Part shown: positions 17,961 through 27,373 of the stretch, one piece after another | Layout of the letters: every line of letters starts with the position of its first letter | Position numbering within the stretch: position 1 is the stretch's first letter | Source: Candidatus Avedoeria danica | GTDB lineage: Bacteria > Chloroflexota > Anaerolineae > Epilineales > Epilineaceae | Length of the DNA: 64,000 bases | Direction of reading: 5' to 3' | Assembly (NCBI GenBank): GCA_016703025.1 | Contig: JADJCV010000002.1 | Span: 190,625 to 254,624 of the forward strand | Translations under genes and position numbers: made by a program | The notes under the pieces: model-generated | The model's input: only the letters and a program-made list of their open reading frames with translations | The model's database searches: none | What the model was told of the DNA's origin: nothing

Positions 17961-18659
17961 ATGAGGTGCCCATCGAGCGCACTCATCGTCGCGGCCGCCC
18001 TGTGGTGCGCGATTGCATTACCGCCGACGGCGTACGGCGAAGTGGCCGAACCTCGCCTCGCCGCCCTGCGCCGCCACCCCCTCGCCTGCCGCAAACCGGT
18101 CGACGACATGACCCGCGTGCCGTTCAAGGGCGAAACGCTGAACGCCCGCACGCTCGCCATGCTCGAAACCGCCCAGACGATCTACGGCGGCCCCGGCGAT
18201 CTCCTGCGCGTCGTCCAGGGCTCCTACACGGACGCCGTCGCGGGCAGCTTCGGCACCCATGCGGGCGGCGGCGCCGTCGACATTTCGATTCGCGACCCGC
18301 GACAGCCTGCGTCGCGCCTCTTCGGCGAGGTCGAGGCGATGGTCCGCGCCCTCCGGCTGGCCGGCTTCGCCGCGTGGTACCGCGGTCCCGACTCGGTGTT
18401 TGCCGGCTCGGTGCCGCACATCCACGCGATCGCCGTCGGCGACCCGGAGCTGTCGGCGGCGGCGCGAAGGCAGGTGGACGGGCGGGAGGGGTACATGCGG
18501 GGGTTCGACGGGTTGCCGACGACGGAAGGCGATGGTGCGCCGTCGCCGGGCGGGGCGGCGCCCCCGGGGAAAGACGCGCACGGCGGACCGGTGGTGTGCG
18601 GTTGGATGGGGGTGGGCGGACGAGCGCGCGGACTGGCGCGCGGGGTCCGGCCTGAATAG
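17961..18659 (+). CDS. Exported M15A-like zinc peptidase
   Basis: This 232-residue protein has an N-terminal signal peptide (cleavage likely after 'AYG' near residue 26). The M15-type zinc motif HxxGxAxD is present as 'H100AGGGAVD107', and the third ligand is in 'VPHIH155'. Members of this group trim peptidoglycan peptides (D,D-carboxypeptidase or related activity) in the cell envelope. The tail after about residue 175 is Gly/Ala/Pro-rich and shows no conservation. No strong Shine-Dalgarno is seen before the ATG at 17961. It is divergent from the large cytochrome gene, with 143 bp between starts. Confidence 0.75.
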   Translation: MRCPSSALIVAAALWCAIALPPTAYGEVAEPRLAALRRHPLACRKPVDDMTRVPFKGETLNARTLAMLETAQTIYGGPGDLLRVVQGSYTDAVAGSFGTHAGGGAVDISIRDPRQPASRLFGEVEAMVRALRLAGFAAWYRGPDSVFAGSVPHIHAIAVGDPELSAAARRQVDGREGYMRGFDGLPTTEGDGAPSPGGAAPPGKDAHGGPVVCGWMGVGGRARGLARGVRPE

Positions 18660-18725
18660 GCTGTGCCCCTCGAACGGTCGGCGTCGGCCCGGCGGCCCCC
18701 AGCACAGGGCCCGGCCGGCGCCTCT

Positions 18726-18770
18726 TCGGTCAGCTTGACGGTGAAGGACCTGATGGCGTCGTACCATCGG
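18726..18770 (+). pseudogene. Possible remnant of a VOC/glyoxalase gene start
   Basis: The translation 'SVSLTVKDLMASY' here closely resembles 'SISLTVKDLAASRAFY' at the start of the intact VOC gene at 25555, and the nucleotides match at about 26 of 32 positions. Nothing of the rest of a VOC domain follows. It may be a decayed copy, or chance. Confidence 0.3.
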
Positions 18771-18788
18771 TTCACACAGGGGCGGCCA

Positions 18789-19216
18789 ATGCGTTCGACG
18801 AGGCGCGCACTGGCCATCGTAGCCGTCGGGCTGATGGTCGCTGGATGCACGGACCGCGCGGCCTGGCATCGACCGCCCGAGCGGTCGATGCCGGCCCACA
18901 GCTGCGCATCGCCAACGACGGCGTAGAGGACATCACGGGCTTGGTCGTCCACTTTCCGTGGGAAGAGATCACGTTCGGCGACGTTCCGGCCGGAACGACA
19001 ACGGCGTACAAGTCCGTTGCCAAGGGTGTCTACGGTTATGCGGCCTACACGTGGCAGAAGAATGGCGTGGAGCAAAATCGCTACGTCATCGACTGGGTGG
19101 GTGAGGCGCCGATGAAGGGCAGCTGGTTCACGTACACCGTCCATGTCGACACGCCGAGGCGCCTGTTTGAGGACGTTCAACACATCGTGGACGTCCAGGT
19201 GACGACGGACGGTTAG
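18789..19216 (+). pseudogene. Small lipoprotein gene split by a frameshift
   Basis: From the ATG at 18789 the frame encodes a clear lipoprotein signal peptide with the lipobox 'MVAGC' (Cys near residue 20), but this frame closes at 18926. A second frame, open from about 18845 to 19216, encodes the plausible mature domain ('LRIANDGVEDITGLVVHFP' onwards, ending 'VDVQVTTDG'). The two join only if one base is gained or lost between about 18850 and 18895. The mature domain of about 110 residues is not recognised. Sequencing error or a recent mutation are both possible. AGGGGCGG precedes the ATG. Confidence 0.6.
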
Positions 19217-19262
19217 GCGGTGGCGGTCGCCCGGCGCGCTCGATCCGCATACCATTGCCCGC

Positions 19263-20981
19263 ATGTTCACCCCCGGCAACCCCCTCATCGTCCAATCCGA
19301 CCGCAGCGTCCTCGTCGAGGTGGACAGCCCGCGCTACGACGAGGTGCGCGACCGCTTGGCGCGGTTCGCCGAGCTCGAGAAGTCGCCCGAGCACATCCAC
19401 ACCTACCGCATCACGCCGCTGTCCTTGTGGAACGCGGCGGCCAGCGGCATGCAGGCGCAGGGCGTCGTGGCGACGCTGGCCGAGTACGGCAAGTACGATC
19501 TGCCCGAGAACGTCCGGCGCGACATCCTCGACCAGATGTCGCGCTACGGGCGCCTGAAGCTCGTCAAGGACGGCGCCGATCTGTTCGTCGTTGCCAACGA
19601 TGAGGCGCTGATCACCGAGATCTGCAACCACAAGGCGATCCGCGCCCTCATCGCCGCGCGCCCCGAGCGCTTCCGCGTGGCGATCGAGCCGGCGATGCGC
19701 GGGCCGGTGAAGCAGGCGCTGCTCAAGATCGGCTACCCGCCCGAGGACTTGGCCGGCTATGTCGAGGGCGAGCGGTTCGAGATCGCGCTGCGCGACACGT
19801 CGATCGCGACGGCGCTGCCGTTCAGGCTGCGGGAGTACCAGAGCGAGGCGGCGGACATCTTCTACGCGGACGGCGCGGCGCACGGCGGCAGCGGGGTGAT
19901 CGTCCTGCCGTGCGGGGCGGGCAAGACGGTCGTCGGGCTCGGGATCATGGCCGCCGTGAACGCCAGCACGCTGATCATCTCGCCGAGCACCGTGGCGGCG
20001 CGGCAGTGGATCGAGGAGATCGTCGACAAGACGGACGTCCCGCGCGAGTCCGTCGGCGAGTACAGCGGCGAGGTGAAGTCCATCCGGTCCATCACGATCA
20101 CGACCTATCAGACGCTCACGTACCATCGGAGCAGCGGCGCCTACCCGCACCTGAGCATCTTCAACGAGCGCGAGTGGGGCCTGATCATCTACGACGAGGT
20201 CCACCTCCTTCCGGCCCCCGTCTTCCGCGCGACCGCGGACATCCAGGCCCGCCGCCGCCTCGGCCTCACCGCCACCCTCGTGCGCGAGGACGGCCGTGCG
20301 GACGACGTCTTCGCGCTGATCGGCCCCAAGAAGTACGACGTGCCGTGGAAGGACCTCGAGCGCCAGGGCTGGATCGCCACCGCGGACTGCACGGAGATCC
20401 GCATCGATCTGCCCGAGGCGCAGCGGATGGCGTACGCGGTGGCCGAGGAGCGCCTCAAGTACGCCGTCGCCGCCCAGAACCCGGTCAAGGTCGACCTCGT
20501 CGGCGACTTGCTGGCCAAGCACGAAGACGACACCGTGCTCATCATCGGCCAGTACATCGAACAGCTCGAGACGATCGCCCAGCGCTACGACATCCCGCTC
20601 GTCACCGGCAAGACGTCGACGGCCGAGCGCGAGCGGCGCTACCGCGAGTTGCGCGAGGGCACGGCCAAGCGACTCGTCGTCTCCAAGGTGGCCAACTTCG
20701 CGATCGACCTGCCGGACGCGAACGTGGCCATCCAGGTGAGCGGGACGTTCGGCAGCCGCCAGGAGGAGGCGCAGCGGCTCGGGCGCATCCTGCGGCCGAA
20801 GAGCGACGGCGGCCAGGCGCACTTCTATACCTTGGTCAGCCGCGATACGCGCGACCAGGAGTTCGCGGCCAACCGGCAGATGTTCCTGACGGAGCAGGGG
20901 TATCGGTATCGGATTCTGTATGGGCACGAGGTGGCGGCGTTCGAGCCGGAGCGGGCGGCTGAGCGAGCGGCGGCGTCATGA
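19263..20981 (+). CDS. xpb: XPB/Ssl2-type DNA repair helicase
   Basis: This 572-residue superfamily 2 helicase is homologous to eukaryotic and archaeal XPB (ERCC3). Walker A 'CGAGKT' is at 217-222, the DEVH box at 311-314, and the XPB-specific RED motif at 341-343. The C-terminal RecA-like lobe carries 'ANFAIDLPDANVAIQVSGT' and 'QRLGRILRPK' (motif VI). The N-terminal 180 residues match the damage-recognition-like region. It unwinds DNA in an ATP-dependent 3'-5' manner in family members, and its bacterial role is thought to be repair. It begins a coupled operon: its stop overlaps the next start by 4 bp (ATGA). Confidence 0.93.
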   Translation: MFTPGNPLIVQSDRSVLVEVDSPRYDEVRDRLARFAELEKSPEHIHTYRITPLSLWNAAASGMQAQGVVATLAEYGKYDLPENVRRDILDQMSRYGRLKLVKDGADLFVVANDEALITEICNHKAIRALIAARPERFRVAIEPAMRGPVKQALLKIGYPPEDLAGYVEGERFEIALRDTSIATALPFRLREYQSEAADIFYADGAAHGGSGVIVLPCGAGKTVVGLGIMAAVNASTLIISPSTVAARQWIEEIVDKTDVPRESVGEYSGEVKSIRSITITTYQTLTYHRSSGAYPHLSIFNEREWGLIIYDEVHLLPAPVFRATADIQARRRLGLTATLVREDGRADDVFALIGPKKYDVPWKDLERQGWIATADCTEIRIDLPEAQRMAYAVAEERLKYAVAAQNPVKVDLVGDLLAKHEDDTVLIIGQYIEQLETIAQRYDIPLVTGKTSTAERERRYRELREGTAKRLVVSKVANFAIDLPDANVAIQVSGTFGSRQEEAQRLGRILRPKSDGGQAHFYTLVSRDTRDQEFAANRQMFLTEQGYRYRILYGHEVAAFEPERAAERAAAS

Positions 20982-22939
20982 TCCCCGACAAGTCGCCCCC
21001 CACCATCCCCCTCCGTGCGCGCATCTTCGAAGACCGCCAGGTCATCGCCGCCGGCATCGCGGCGCTGACGATGCCGCAGCTCCGCGCCATCGCCCGGGGC
21101 TTCGGCTGGCCGCTCACGGGGCTCAAGCGGGATGACATCGTCCTGCAGATCGAGCGGCATTACGCGGACCGTACCAGCGCGGCATCGGCGGCCGCCGCGC
21201 TGCCCGCCGACGTGCAGCCGCTGCTGAGCGCGCTCGCTTGGCTCGGCATCGACACGCGGTCGTCGCTGGCCGCGGCGTTCGACCGCTTGCAGTCCGCGCT
21301 GCCGATGACGGCGCGGATCAAGCCGCCGCTGCACGTCGGCAACCGCGCGCTCGACACGGCGATCGAGCGCGGTCTCGTCCTGGGAGACGGCACGACATCG
21401 CCGCCTTCGCTGCGCGTCCCGTGGCCGCTGGCGGTCGTGCCCCCGCCGCCGGCGTGGACCCCCGTGACCAAGGTGTCGGCATCGTGGCGCCGTGAACCCG
21501 CCGGCGATGGGGTGGCGGACGTCCTTGCCGGTTCGCTGGCGCTTGGCCGGCTGGGCAAGATCCCGACGACCAAGCCGTTCGGCGACCAGACGGTGGAAAT
21601 GCACGGCCATTGGCCCACCCTTCGCGGCGAGGCGCCGGGGCAAGCCCGCGGGGCGCCGCGCTCGATGCGGATCCCGCCGGCGATGTCGCCGCTTGCCGGC
21701 GCCGCGCGCGACGCGATCGCCGCTGCCATCGGCGATCCGGACGAAGGGCGCAGCGCGTTCGTCGCGGCGCAGCTCGTGGGTCTGGGGCTGATCGTCGTCG
21801 AGGGCACGAAGGGCGGGGCGATCGATCCGGCGGTCGTCGAACAGTGGTTATCCCTGTCGCCCGGCGAACGGGCGATGACGACGCTGTTCACCTGGCTGCA
21901 GCTGCGGTACCCCACCTGGGACGACGTGTCGCAGCTCGTCCGCGCCGACGCCCGGCTGCAGCACCGGCGATCGGCCGACTACTGGCGCAACACGATTCAG
22001 CAGTACCACGCAAGCTGCACGAACGCGCGCGTGGACGCGCTGTGCGGCCTGCACCGCCTGCCCCGCCCGCGCGGGCGATCCGACGAAGCGTGGGCGGACG
22101 GTCCGGCGCTCGCTCGCCTCGTGACCGCCGCCTGGCCCGCCACGTTCCTGCCCTCGCTCGAGGCGGACGGCTGGTGCATGGCCGACGGCGCCGGCAAGCC
22201 GCTGGACATCACCGGCGAGGACGGCCGGCGCGCGGCCGAGGCCTTGTTCTCCTTCCTCCACCGCGGCCCGCTGCGCTGGCTCGGCCTCGTCGAGACCGCC
22301 GTCGCACCGGCCGGCGGCGCCTGGGCGGTGCGCCTGTCGCCGCTCGGGCTGGCGATCGTCACGGGCGACGAATCGACGTTGACGGCGCAACCGTTCGTTC
22401 GGTGGGGTGATGGGAAGTCGGGTGCGGCGACGTCGGAGGCGTCGACGGCAACGGTTACCGTCGACGTGCGCTGGAACGCGGACGCTCCGTTTCAAGCGGT
22501 GCGTACGGTGGGTGCATACGTCGGTCCGGCAGGCGCGACGGGTGCGAGCGGGGCAGACGCGCCCCCCACCACCGCCGTCGTCTATAGACTCGGTCCCGAC
22601 ACCCTGCAGCCCGCCTTCGAGAGGGGTGCCAAGCCGGCGGACGTGGTGCGCACGCTCGCCGCGGCCGGCGTGCCGCTGCCGGCGCCCGTCGCGACGGCGA
22701 TCGAGACGTGGTGGTCCGCATGGGGGACCGTGAACCGCTACGCCGGCCTCGCGCTTGTCGAGGTGGCGGACGAAGCGACGGCGCGGCTGCTCCGGGCGAC
22801 GACGAAGCTGGGCGCGTCGCTGGTCTGCGAGGCCGGGCCGCGGACGTTTGTCGTCGCCGAGGCGTCCGTGGATGGGCTGCTCGATGAGCTGCGGCGGGCC
22901 GGCCACACGCCGCGGGTCGAGGTGGGGGCGGCTGAATGA
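20978..22939 (+). CDS. Helicase-associated protein (Helicase_C_3-like), XPB partner
   Basis: This 653-residue protein is translationally coupled to the XPB gene by an ATGA overlap. An N-terminal SAP/Rho-like helical region ('LRAIARGFGWPLTGLKRDDIV', residues about 36-56) suggests nucleic-acid contact. The C-terminal segment ('ALVEVADEATARLL...' to the end) resembles the helicase-associated Helicase_C_3 domain that accompanies XPB in Actinobacteria and Chloroflexota. No ATPase motif is present, so it likely modulates or targets the helicase. The centre (170-500) is poorly conserved, with Ala/Thr/Gly-rich linkers. No biochemical function is established for this protein. Confidence 0.75.
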   Translation: MIPDKSPPTIPLRARIFEDRQVIAAGIAALTMPQLRAIARGFGWPLTGLKRDDIVLQIERHYADRTSAASAAAALPADVQPLLSALAWLGIDTRSSLAAAFDRLQSALPMTARIKPPLHVGNRALDTAIERGLVLGDGTTSPPSLRVPWPLAVVPPPPAWTPVTKVSASWRREPAGDGVADVLAGSLALGRLGKIPTTKPFGDQTVEMHGHWPTLRGEAPGQARGAPRSMRIPPAMSPLAGAARDAIAAAIGDPDEGRSAFVAAQLVGLGLIVVEGTKGGAIDPAVVEQWLSLSPGERAMTTLFTWLQLRYPTWDDVSQLVRADARLQHRRSADYWRNTIQQYHASCTNARVDALCGLHRLPRPRGRSDEAWADGPALARLVTAAWPATFLPSLEADGWCMADGAGKPLDITGEDGRRAAEALFSFLHRGPLRWLGLVETAVAPAGGAWAVRLSPLGLAIVTGDESTLTAQPFVRWGDGKSGAATSEASTATVTVDVRWNADAPFQAVRTVGAYVGPAGATGASGADAPPTTAVVYRLGPDTLQPAFERGAKPADVVRTLAAAGVPLPAPVATAIETWWSAWGTVNRYAGLALVEVADEATARLLRATTKLGASLVCEAGPRTFVVAEASVDGLLDELRRAGHTPRVEVGAAE

Positions 22940-25486
22940 GCGAGTCGACGATGGCGCTCGCTGACCTACTCACAGGCTACAAGGCCACCGCGCTCGTCGT
23001 CATGGGCACGACGAACGGCTGGTTCAAGAACGGGGTCCCCAAGCTGGAGATGGTGCGCCGCCTGGCGACGGAGCTGGCGAAGCCGGACCATGTGCGCCAG
23101 AGCATCGGGCAGCTGGATCCGGCATCGCGCGCGGCGCTGACGCTGCTCCAGCACATGGGCGGCACGGCCGATGCCGACGAGCTGCGTGCGCCGCTCCAGG
23201 ATGACGGCGTCGTGCAGCGCGACGCCAAGGCCGCCCGGTACGACTGGGAAGTGCCGACCGGCAATCCAGCGCGGAAGGGCAACGCCTTTCCGGACATCGT
23301 CGCCCGACTCGAAGTCCGCGGGCTGGTCCTTGGCAGCGGGCCGCTGGGCACGAATTCCTCGGTGACGGAGCTCGGCGCGTCGGTGCGGTACGTGATCCCG
23401 CGCGAGGTGATCGGACAGCTGCCGCCCCCCCCGCCGTTGGAGACCCCCCGTCCGCCGACGTTCGAGCGCGAGGTGCCGGGCGACGCGACGGCGTTCGGCC
23501 GGCAGCTCTATCTGACGTGGAGCTATCTCTGGCGGCACAAGCCCCGGCTCCTCAATTCCGGCTTGCTGAGCAAGCGGGACGTGACGGCCCTGGCAGCGCA
23601 GATGGTCCCCAAGCCGGACATGGCCGTGGTCAGCCGCGAAGATGATTTGCAGTACCTGCACTTCCAGCGTGTCCTGCTGGAGGCGCTTTCGCTGGTGGCT
23701 TGGCCGGACTTCGGCAACTGCCAAGTGGACGAGGAGAAGGGCAGCCGGTTCTGGTCGCTGTCCCTGGAAGGGCGTGTGAGCGGCTGGTTCGGCGCGTGGA
23801 AGACGATGGGCGCCTGGCACGAGCTGACGAAGCTGGACAAGGTCAAGTGGTCGACCTCGTACGCGGGCGATCGCGCCGTCGCACCGAAGGCGCTCCTCGC
23901 CGCCCGCGCATTCGTGGCCGGCCGCGTCGGGGAGATCGGGCAAGCGGGCGAGTGGGTCGGGATCGGCGCGGCGGCGACGGTGATCCGGCGGACGGGGCGC
24001 GAGTTCCTCCTGAAAAAGGAGCCGCAGCGCGGTTCCGGTTCCTACGGCGGCTACTACTCGTCCTACAGCTCGTACGGCAACCCGCGCAACTACAACAGCC
24101 GCTACAGCCGCTGGGGCAACCCGCTCGGCTGGGACTTCGATCCCGTCGCCAACGACAACCAGGGCTGGGAGCGGGTCGAGACCGAGTTGATCCGCTCGGT
24201 CGTCCAGTCGCTCCATTGGCTGGGGTTGTGCGACCTGGGCGTGGACGAGGGGCGGGGGCGGGGGCGACGGTGCAGACGAACGCCGGGGCAGCTGCGCGGG
24301 GGAACGCGGGGGCGAAGGCGAGCGCGGCGGGGGCGAAGGCGAACGTGAACGCCGGCGCGAACGTCGTCGCGTTCCGCCTGAACGAGCTCGGGCGGCACGT
24401 GCTCGGTTCGTCGGCCTCGTCGGCGAAGAAGCGGGGCGCGGCTGCCGGGCGCGGATCCGCCGCACCGGACGCCGCCGCCGACGCCGAGCACGGCGCCCGG
24501 ATCGTCGTGCAGCCCAACTTCCACATCATGGCGATCGGCCCGGTGCCGGTGGCGCAGCTCATGCGCCTCGAGCGCTTCGCCGACCGGGTCGGCACGGACC
24601 GCGTGCTGGAGTACGCGCTCACGCGCGCGAGCGTCTACCGCGGCCAGCAGGACGGCCTGTCCGGGGGGCAGATCGTGGCGGCGCTGGCCGAGCTGTCCGG
24701 CGCGGACGTGCCGCAGAACGTGGCGCGCAGCATCGACGAGTGGCAGCAGCTGCATGAGACGATCGTCGTCCACCGGCGGGCGGTGCTGGTGCAGGCGGCG
24801 GATGCGGCGCTGATGGGGCGGGTGGCGGCGGGGGGCGGGGTCGGCGGGGTCGGCGTCGTGTCGGTGCCGTCGGTGGTGGTGGTGTCGGCGGTGTCAGCGG
24901 TGGAGGTGGAGGCGATGCGCCGTTGGCGCGCGTCGTCGACCCGGCACGCCTGGCGGCCACGTTCGATCGGCTCGGGCTAGCCCCGGCGACGCGGCACGAC
25001 CCGGCGGCGGCGCAGAGCATCGATCTGGCGGACGACGGCGCCGTTCATCCGCGGCACAAGGTGATCAGCCTCCACTTGCTGGGGCGGCTGCAGCGCTTGG
25101 CGGAATGGGATGCCGTATCCGGCATGTGGCGCCTGACCGCAGCCTCGGCCGTCCGCGCCAAGCGCGAGCTTGGCCTCGACGCCACGGCCCAGCTGGCGCA
25201 GTGGTCGACGCTGTGCGCCGGGGGGGCGCCGGAATGGCTGGACCGGCGGCTGAAGGCGTGGTGCGGGCATTACGGCTCGGCGAAGGTTCATCGACCGGTG
25301 TTGGTCGAGCTGCCGAACGAAGCGTCGCTGCACGACGTGCTGGCGGATCCGCGGGCGGCGGCCTTGGTGCGGCGGTTCAAGCCGCGGGGGCCGGTGGTGG
25401 AAGTGGCGGAAGCGGACATCGAGGCGGTGGGGCGGGTGTTGGAGGAGTATGGGATCGAGGTGCGGGGGAAGGATGGAAGGCCGTGA
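22936..25486 (+). pseudogene. Helicase-associated protein (Helicase_C_3) interrupted by two frameshifts
   Basis: The frame starting at ATG 22936, which overlaps the previous stop by ATGA, encodes about 430 residues. It then loses sense near 24240-24260 in a GGGGCGGGGGCGGGGGCG run. Coding sense resumes one frame over, with 'NVVAFRLNELGRHVLG' and the diagnostic 'VVQPNFHIMAIGPVPVAQL' block of Helicase_C_3, until about 24820. After a second G-rich stretch (24820-24915) it shifts again to end at 25486 ('ARVVDPARLAATFDRLG' onwards). Read through, the product would be about 845 residues. Both breaks lie in G runs, so base-calling error is likely; a true pseudogene cannot be excluded. A Tyr/Ser-rich loop ('SYGGYYSSYSSYG') is notable. 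Confidence 0.7.
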
Positions 25487-25554
25487 GAAGGATGGAAGGC
25501 CGTTGAAGGGCAATCCGGTCAACCCGACCTGAGAACGACATGAAGGAGCATGGA

Positions 25555-25938
25555 ATGGCAAACCCGATGGATCTCGGCGCGTTTTCGATCAGCCTGACGG
25601 TGAAAGATCTGGCGGCGTCACGGGCCTTCTACGACAAGCTGGGCTTCACCACCATGGGCGGCGACGCGGCGCAAGGCTGGCTGATCCTGAAGAACGGTGA
25701 CCACATCATCGGGCTGTTCCAAGGGATGTTCGAGAAGAACATGCTGACGTTCAACCCCGGCTGGGACCAGAACGCCCAGCCCATGGCGGAGTTCACCGAC
25801 GTCCGCGAGCTGCAACGCCGGCTGAAGGCGCAGGGCGTGACGTTCATGACGGAGGCGGATGAGAGCACGACGGGGCCGGGGAGCTTCGTGGTGGTGGATC
25901 CGGATGGGAATCCGGTGTTGGTGGATCAGCATCGGTAG
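25555..25938 (+). CDS. VOC/glyoxalase-like protein
   Basis: This 127-residue protein is a single vicinal-oxygen-chelate module: 'SISLTVKDLAASRAFYDKLGF' (beta-alpha start, about 11-31), a 'GLFQGMFEKN' middle and the closing 'FVVVDPDGNPVLVDQ'. Several metal-binding positions of true glyoxalase I are not obvious, so it may be a binding or dioxygenase-like member. The ATG at 25555 follows AAGGAG. It lies 68 bp after the XPB operon and may be transcribed with it. It is cytoplasmic. Confidence 0.87.
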   Translation: MANPMDLGAFSISLTVKDLAASRAFYDKLGFTTMGGDAAQGWLILKNGDHIIGLFQGMFEKNMLTFNPGWDQNAQPMAEFTDVRELQRRLKAQGVTFMTEADESTTGPGSFVVVDPDGNPVLVDQHR

Positions 25939-26132
25939 GGTGGGGTGGGGGCTGATTGCGACGGTTTCGCGCCTTCTGCGTCGGGTAGACGGCGGCGGCG
26001 CGGCGGTTTCGCGGCGTTCAGGGCGTGCGATTTGACCCTATGCTGGTCGCCACGTCCGCAGCGCCCCGGCCCACCGCGCCCGTCGAATTGTCGATGCGGC
26101 GAGCGGGGCGACGCCATCCAGGAGGTTCTCCG

Positions 26133-26600
26133 ATGGCCTCGTTGATCAAAGCGATCGCCGCCTACCGCCCACGCATCGCCCGTGGGATCACGGTGGAACT
26201 CGATCAGCTGGCGGAGTACCTGTCCGTCGGGACGCTCGTCACGGCGCCGCTGGCCAACATGGTGCTCCGCGAGCTCGGCCGCCAGGTGTTGCTGCAGCTG
26301 AAGGCGGGGAACAAGGTGCGGCTGCCGGGGATCGGGTTGATCGGGGCGGAGATGCGGGTGGATGGGTCGGTGTATCCGACGGTGCGGGTGGAGCGGAGTT
26401 TGCACCAGGCGCTGGTGGGAGCCGATGCGTTTCGCGGGCAGGTCGTGAACGGGGGGATGATCGGCGCCGAGTTGGCGGCGTTCAGGGCGCGGTGGGATGC
26501 GGAGCATCCGGGGGATCCGGTGGTGATGGGGGGGGGGGGGGGGCGAGGGCGGTGGATGGGCGGACCGGTGTGCCTGATGTGTTGGATGCTGGGCTCGTAG
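26133..26600 (+). CDS. HU/IHF-like predicted DNA-binding protein
   Basis: The 155-residue frame starts at ATG 26133 after AGGAGG. Residues about 35-95 ('TAPLANMVLRELGRQVLLQLKAGNKVRLPGIGLIG', given in part, to 'VERSLHQAL') follow the HU/IHF fold pattern: a helical dimerisation part followed by 'G..V.LPGIG' and a beta-arm. It is longer than canonical HU (90 residues) and resembles HU-like nucleoid proteins with C-terminal extensions. A run of 16 G at 26528-26543 sits inside the 3' end, so the last 20-odd residues and the stop may be wrong. It borders the AT-rich island. Confidence 0.55.
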   Translation: MASLIKAIAAYRPRIARGITVELDQLAEYLSVGTLVTAPLANMVLRELGRQVLLQLKAGNKVRLPGIGLIGAEMRVDGSVYPTVRVERSLHQALVGADAFRGQVVNGGMIGAELAAFRARWDAEHPGDPVVMGGGGGRGRWMGGPVCLMCWMLGS

Positions 26601-27373
26601 CGGCTGGAAGGTAGGCGCGGCGTGCACAGCACCATTAGGTAGTTGCCAGCGGATGACGCGAACAAGGTAGCCTGGGGCAACGGAAGATCATCGACGTACG
26701 GGGCGGTCCGAGGGGATCGCCCCATATTGTATTGTGCAAGTGGTGAAGCGCGTGATGGAGCGAAGAGGTCCGGCTGAATTCTCGTGCCTGGAAGCACGTA
26801 GTCTCCAGGCTGGAAGTTGGGCGCGTTCACGGTAACCGTTTAACCGATTGCCAGGCCACTCTGTTACCGTTAGGCTATCTGACAGAGGTAGGCTGGTAAT
26901 CGGGTGAACGCTTACCGTTCACGGGGGAAACGTTACGACTCCTCAGCTGTGCGCACATTGTACAAGTCAGAGGCTGCAGGAAGCATGCCAATAAACTGGC
27001 AGTGTGCGACTCGGCACGCTGCGACGCACCTCATGACGATATGACCCTGCTCGCGCGTCGAATTGACTCGGCGCTCTCGACCACAACAGCCGGGAGGTAC
27101 ACCCCAGATTCCACCTTGCTGGCTTCTCTCTAATCTGCTATCCTCTATTTGAAGTCCCGCCATCTCGACCAGGCGAGCTCTGTTGGCGAGCCAATCTATA
27201 CATTCTCTGCGAGAATGATCATGCACGCTGGTATTACAGATCCTGGCAAGGCAGAACCTCAACAAGAGATCCGATGCCGTAATAGAGGTGCGATCTGGCA
27301 GGAGCGGGCGATCCTCGCAAATCGGTTACTATACACGTCTTCCTTCGAAATGGCGACAACTCGGAGATGATTC
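26601..27373. other. AT-richer intergenic region with a palindrome; no supported gene
   Basis: The base composition drops visibly here relative to the flanking GC-rich genes. I see no ORF with family features. A palindrome GTGAACG-CTTAC-CGTTCAC lies at 26904-26922, within a stretch rich in 'TACCGTT' words (26868-26922), which could be an operator or a protein-binding cluster. It probably holds the left boundary of the island and the promoter of the HTH-membrane gene. Confidence 0.5.

Noticed and set aside
17983..18900. Long minus-strand frames opposite the M15-like gene
   Set aside because: High-GC shadow frames; the plus-strand frame has the signal peptide and zinc motif.
26933..27370. Short frames of 73 and 110 codons on opposite strands
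   Set aside because: No domain, RBS or conservation cue; kept as noncoding.
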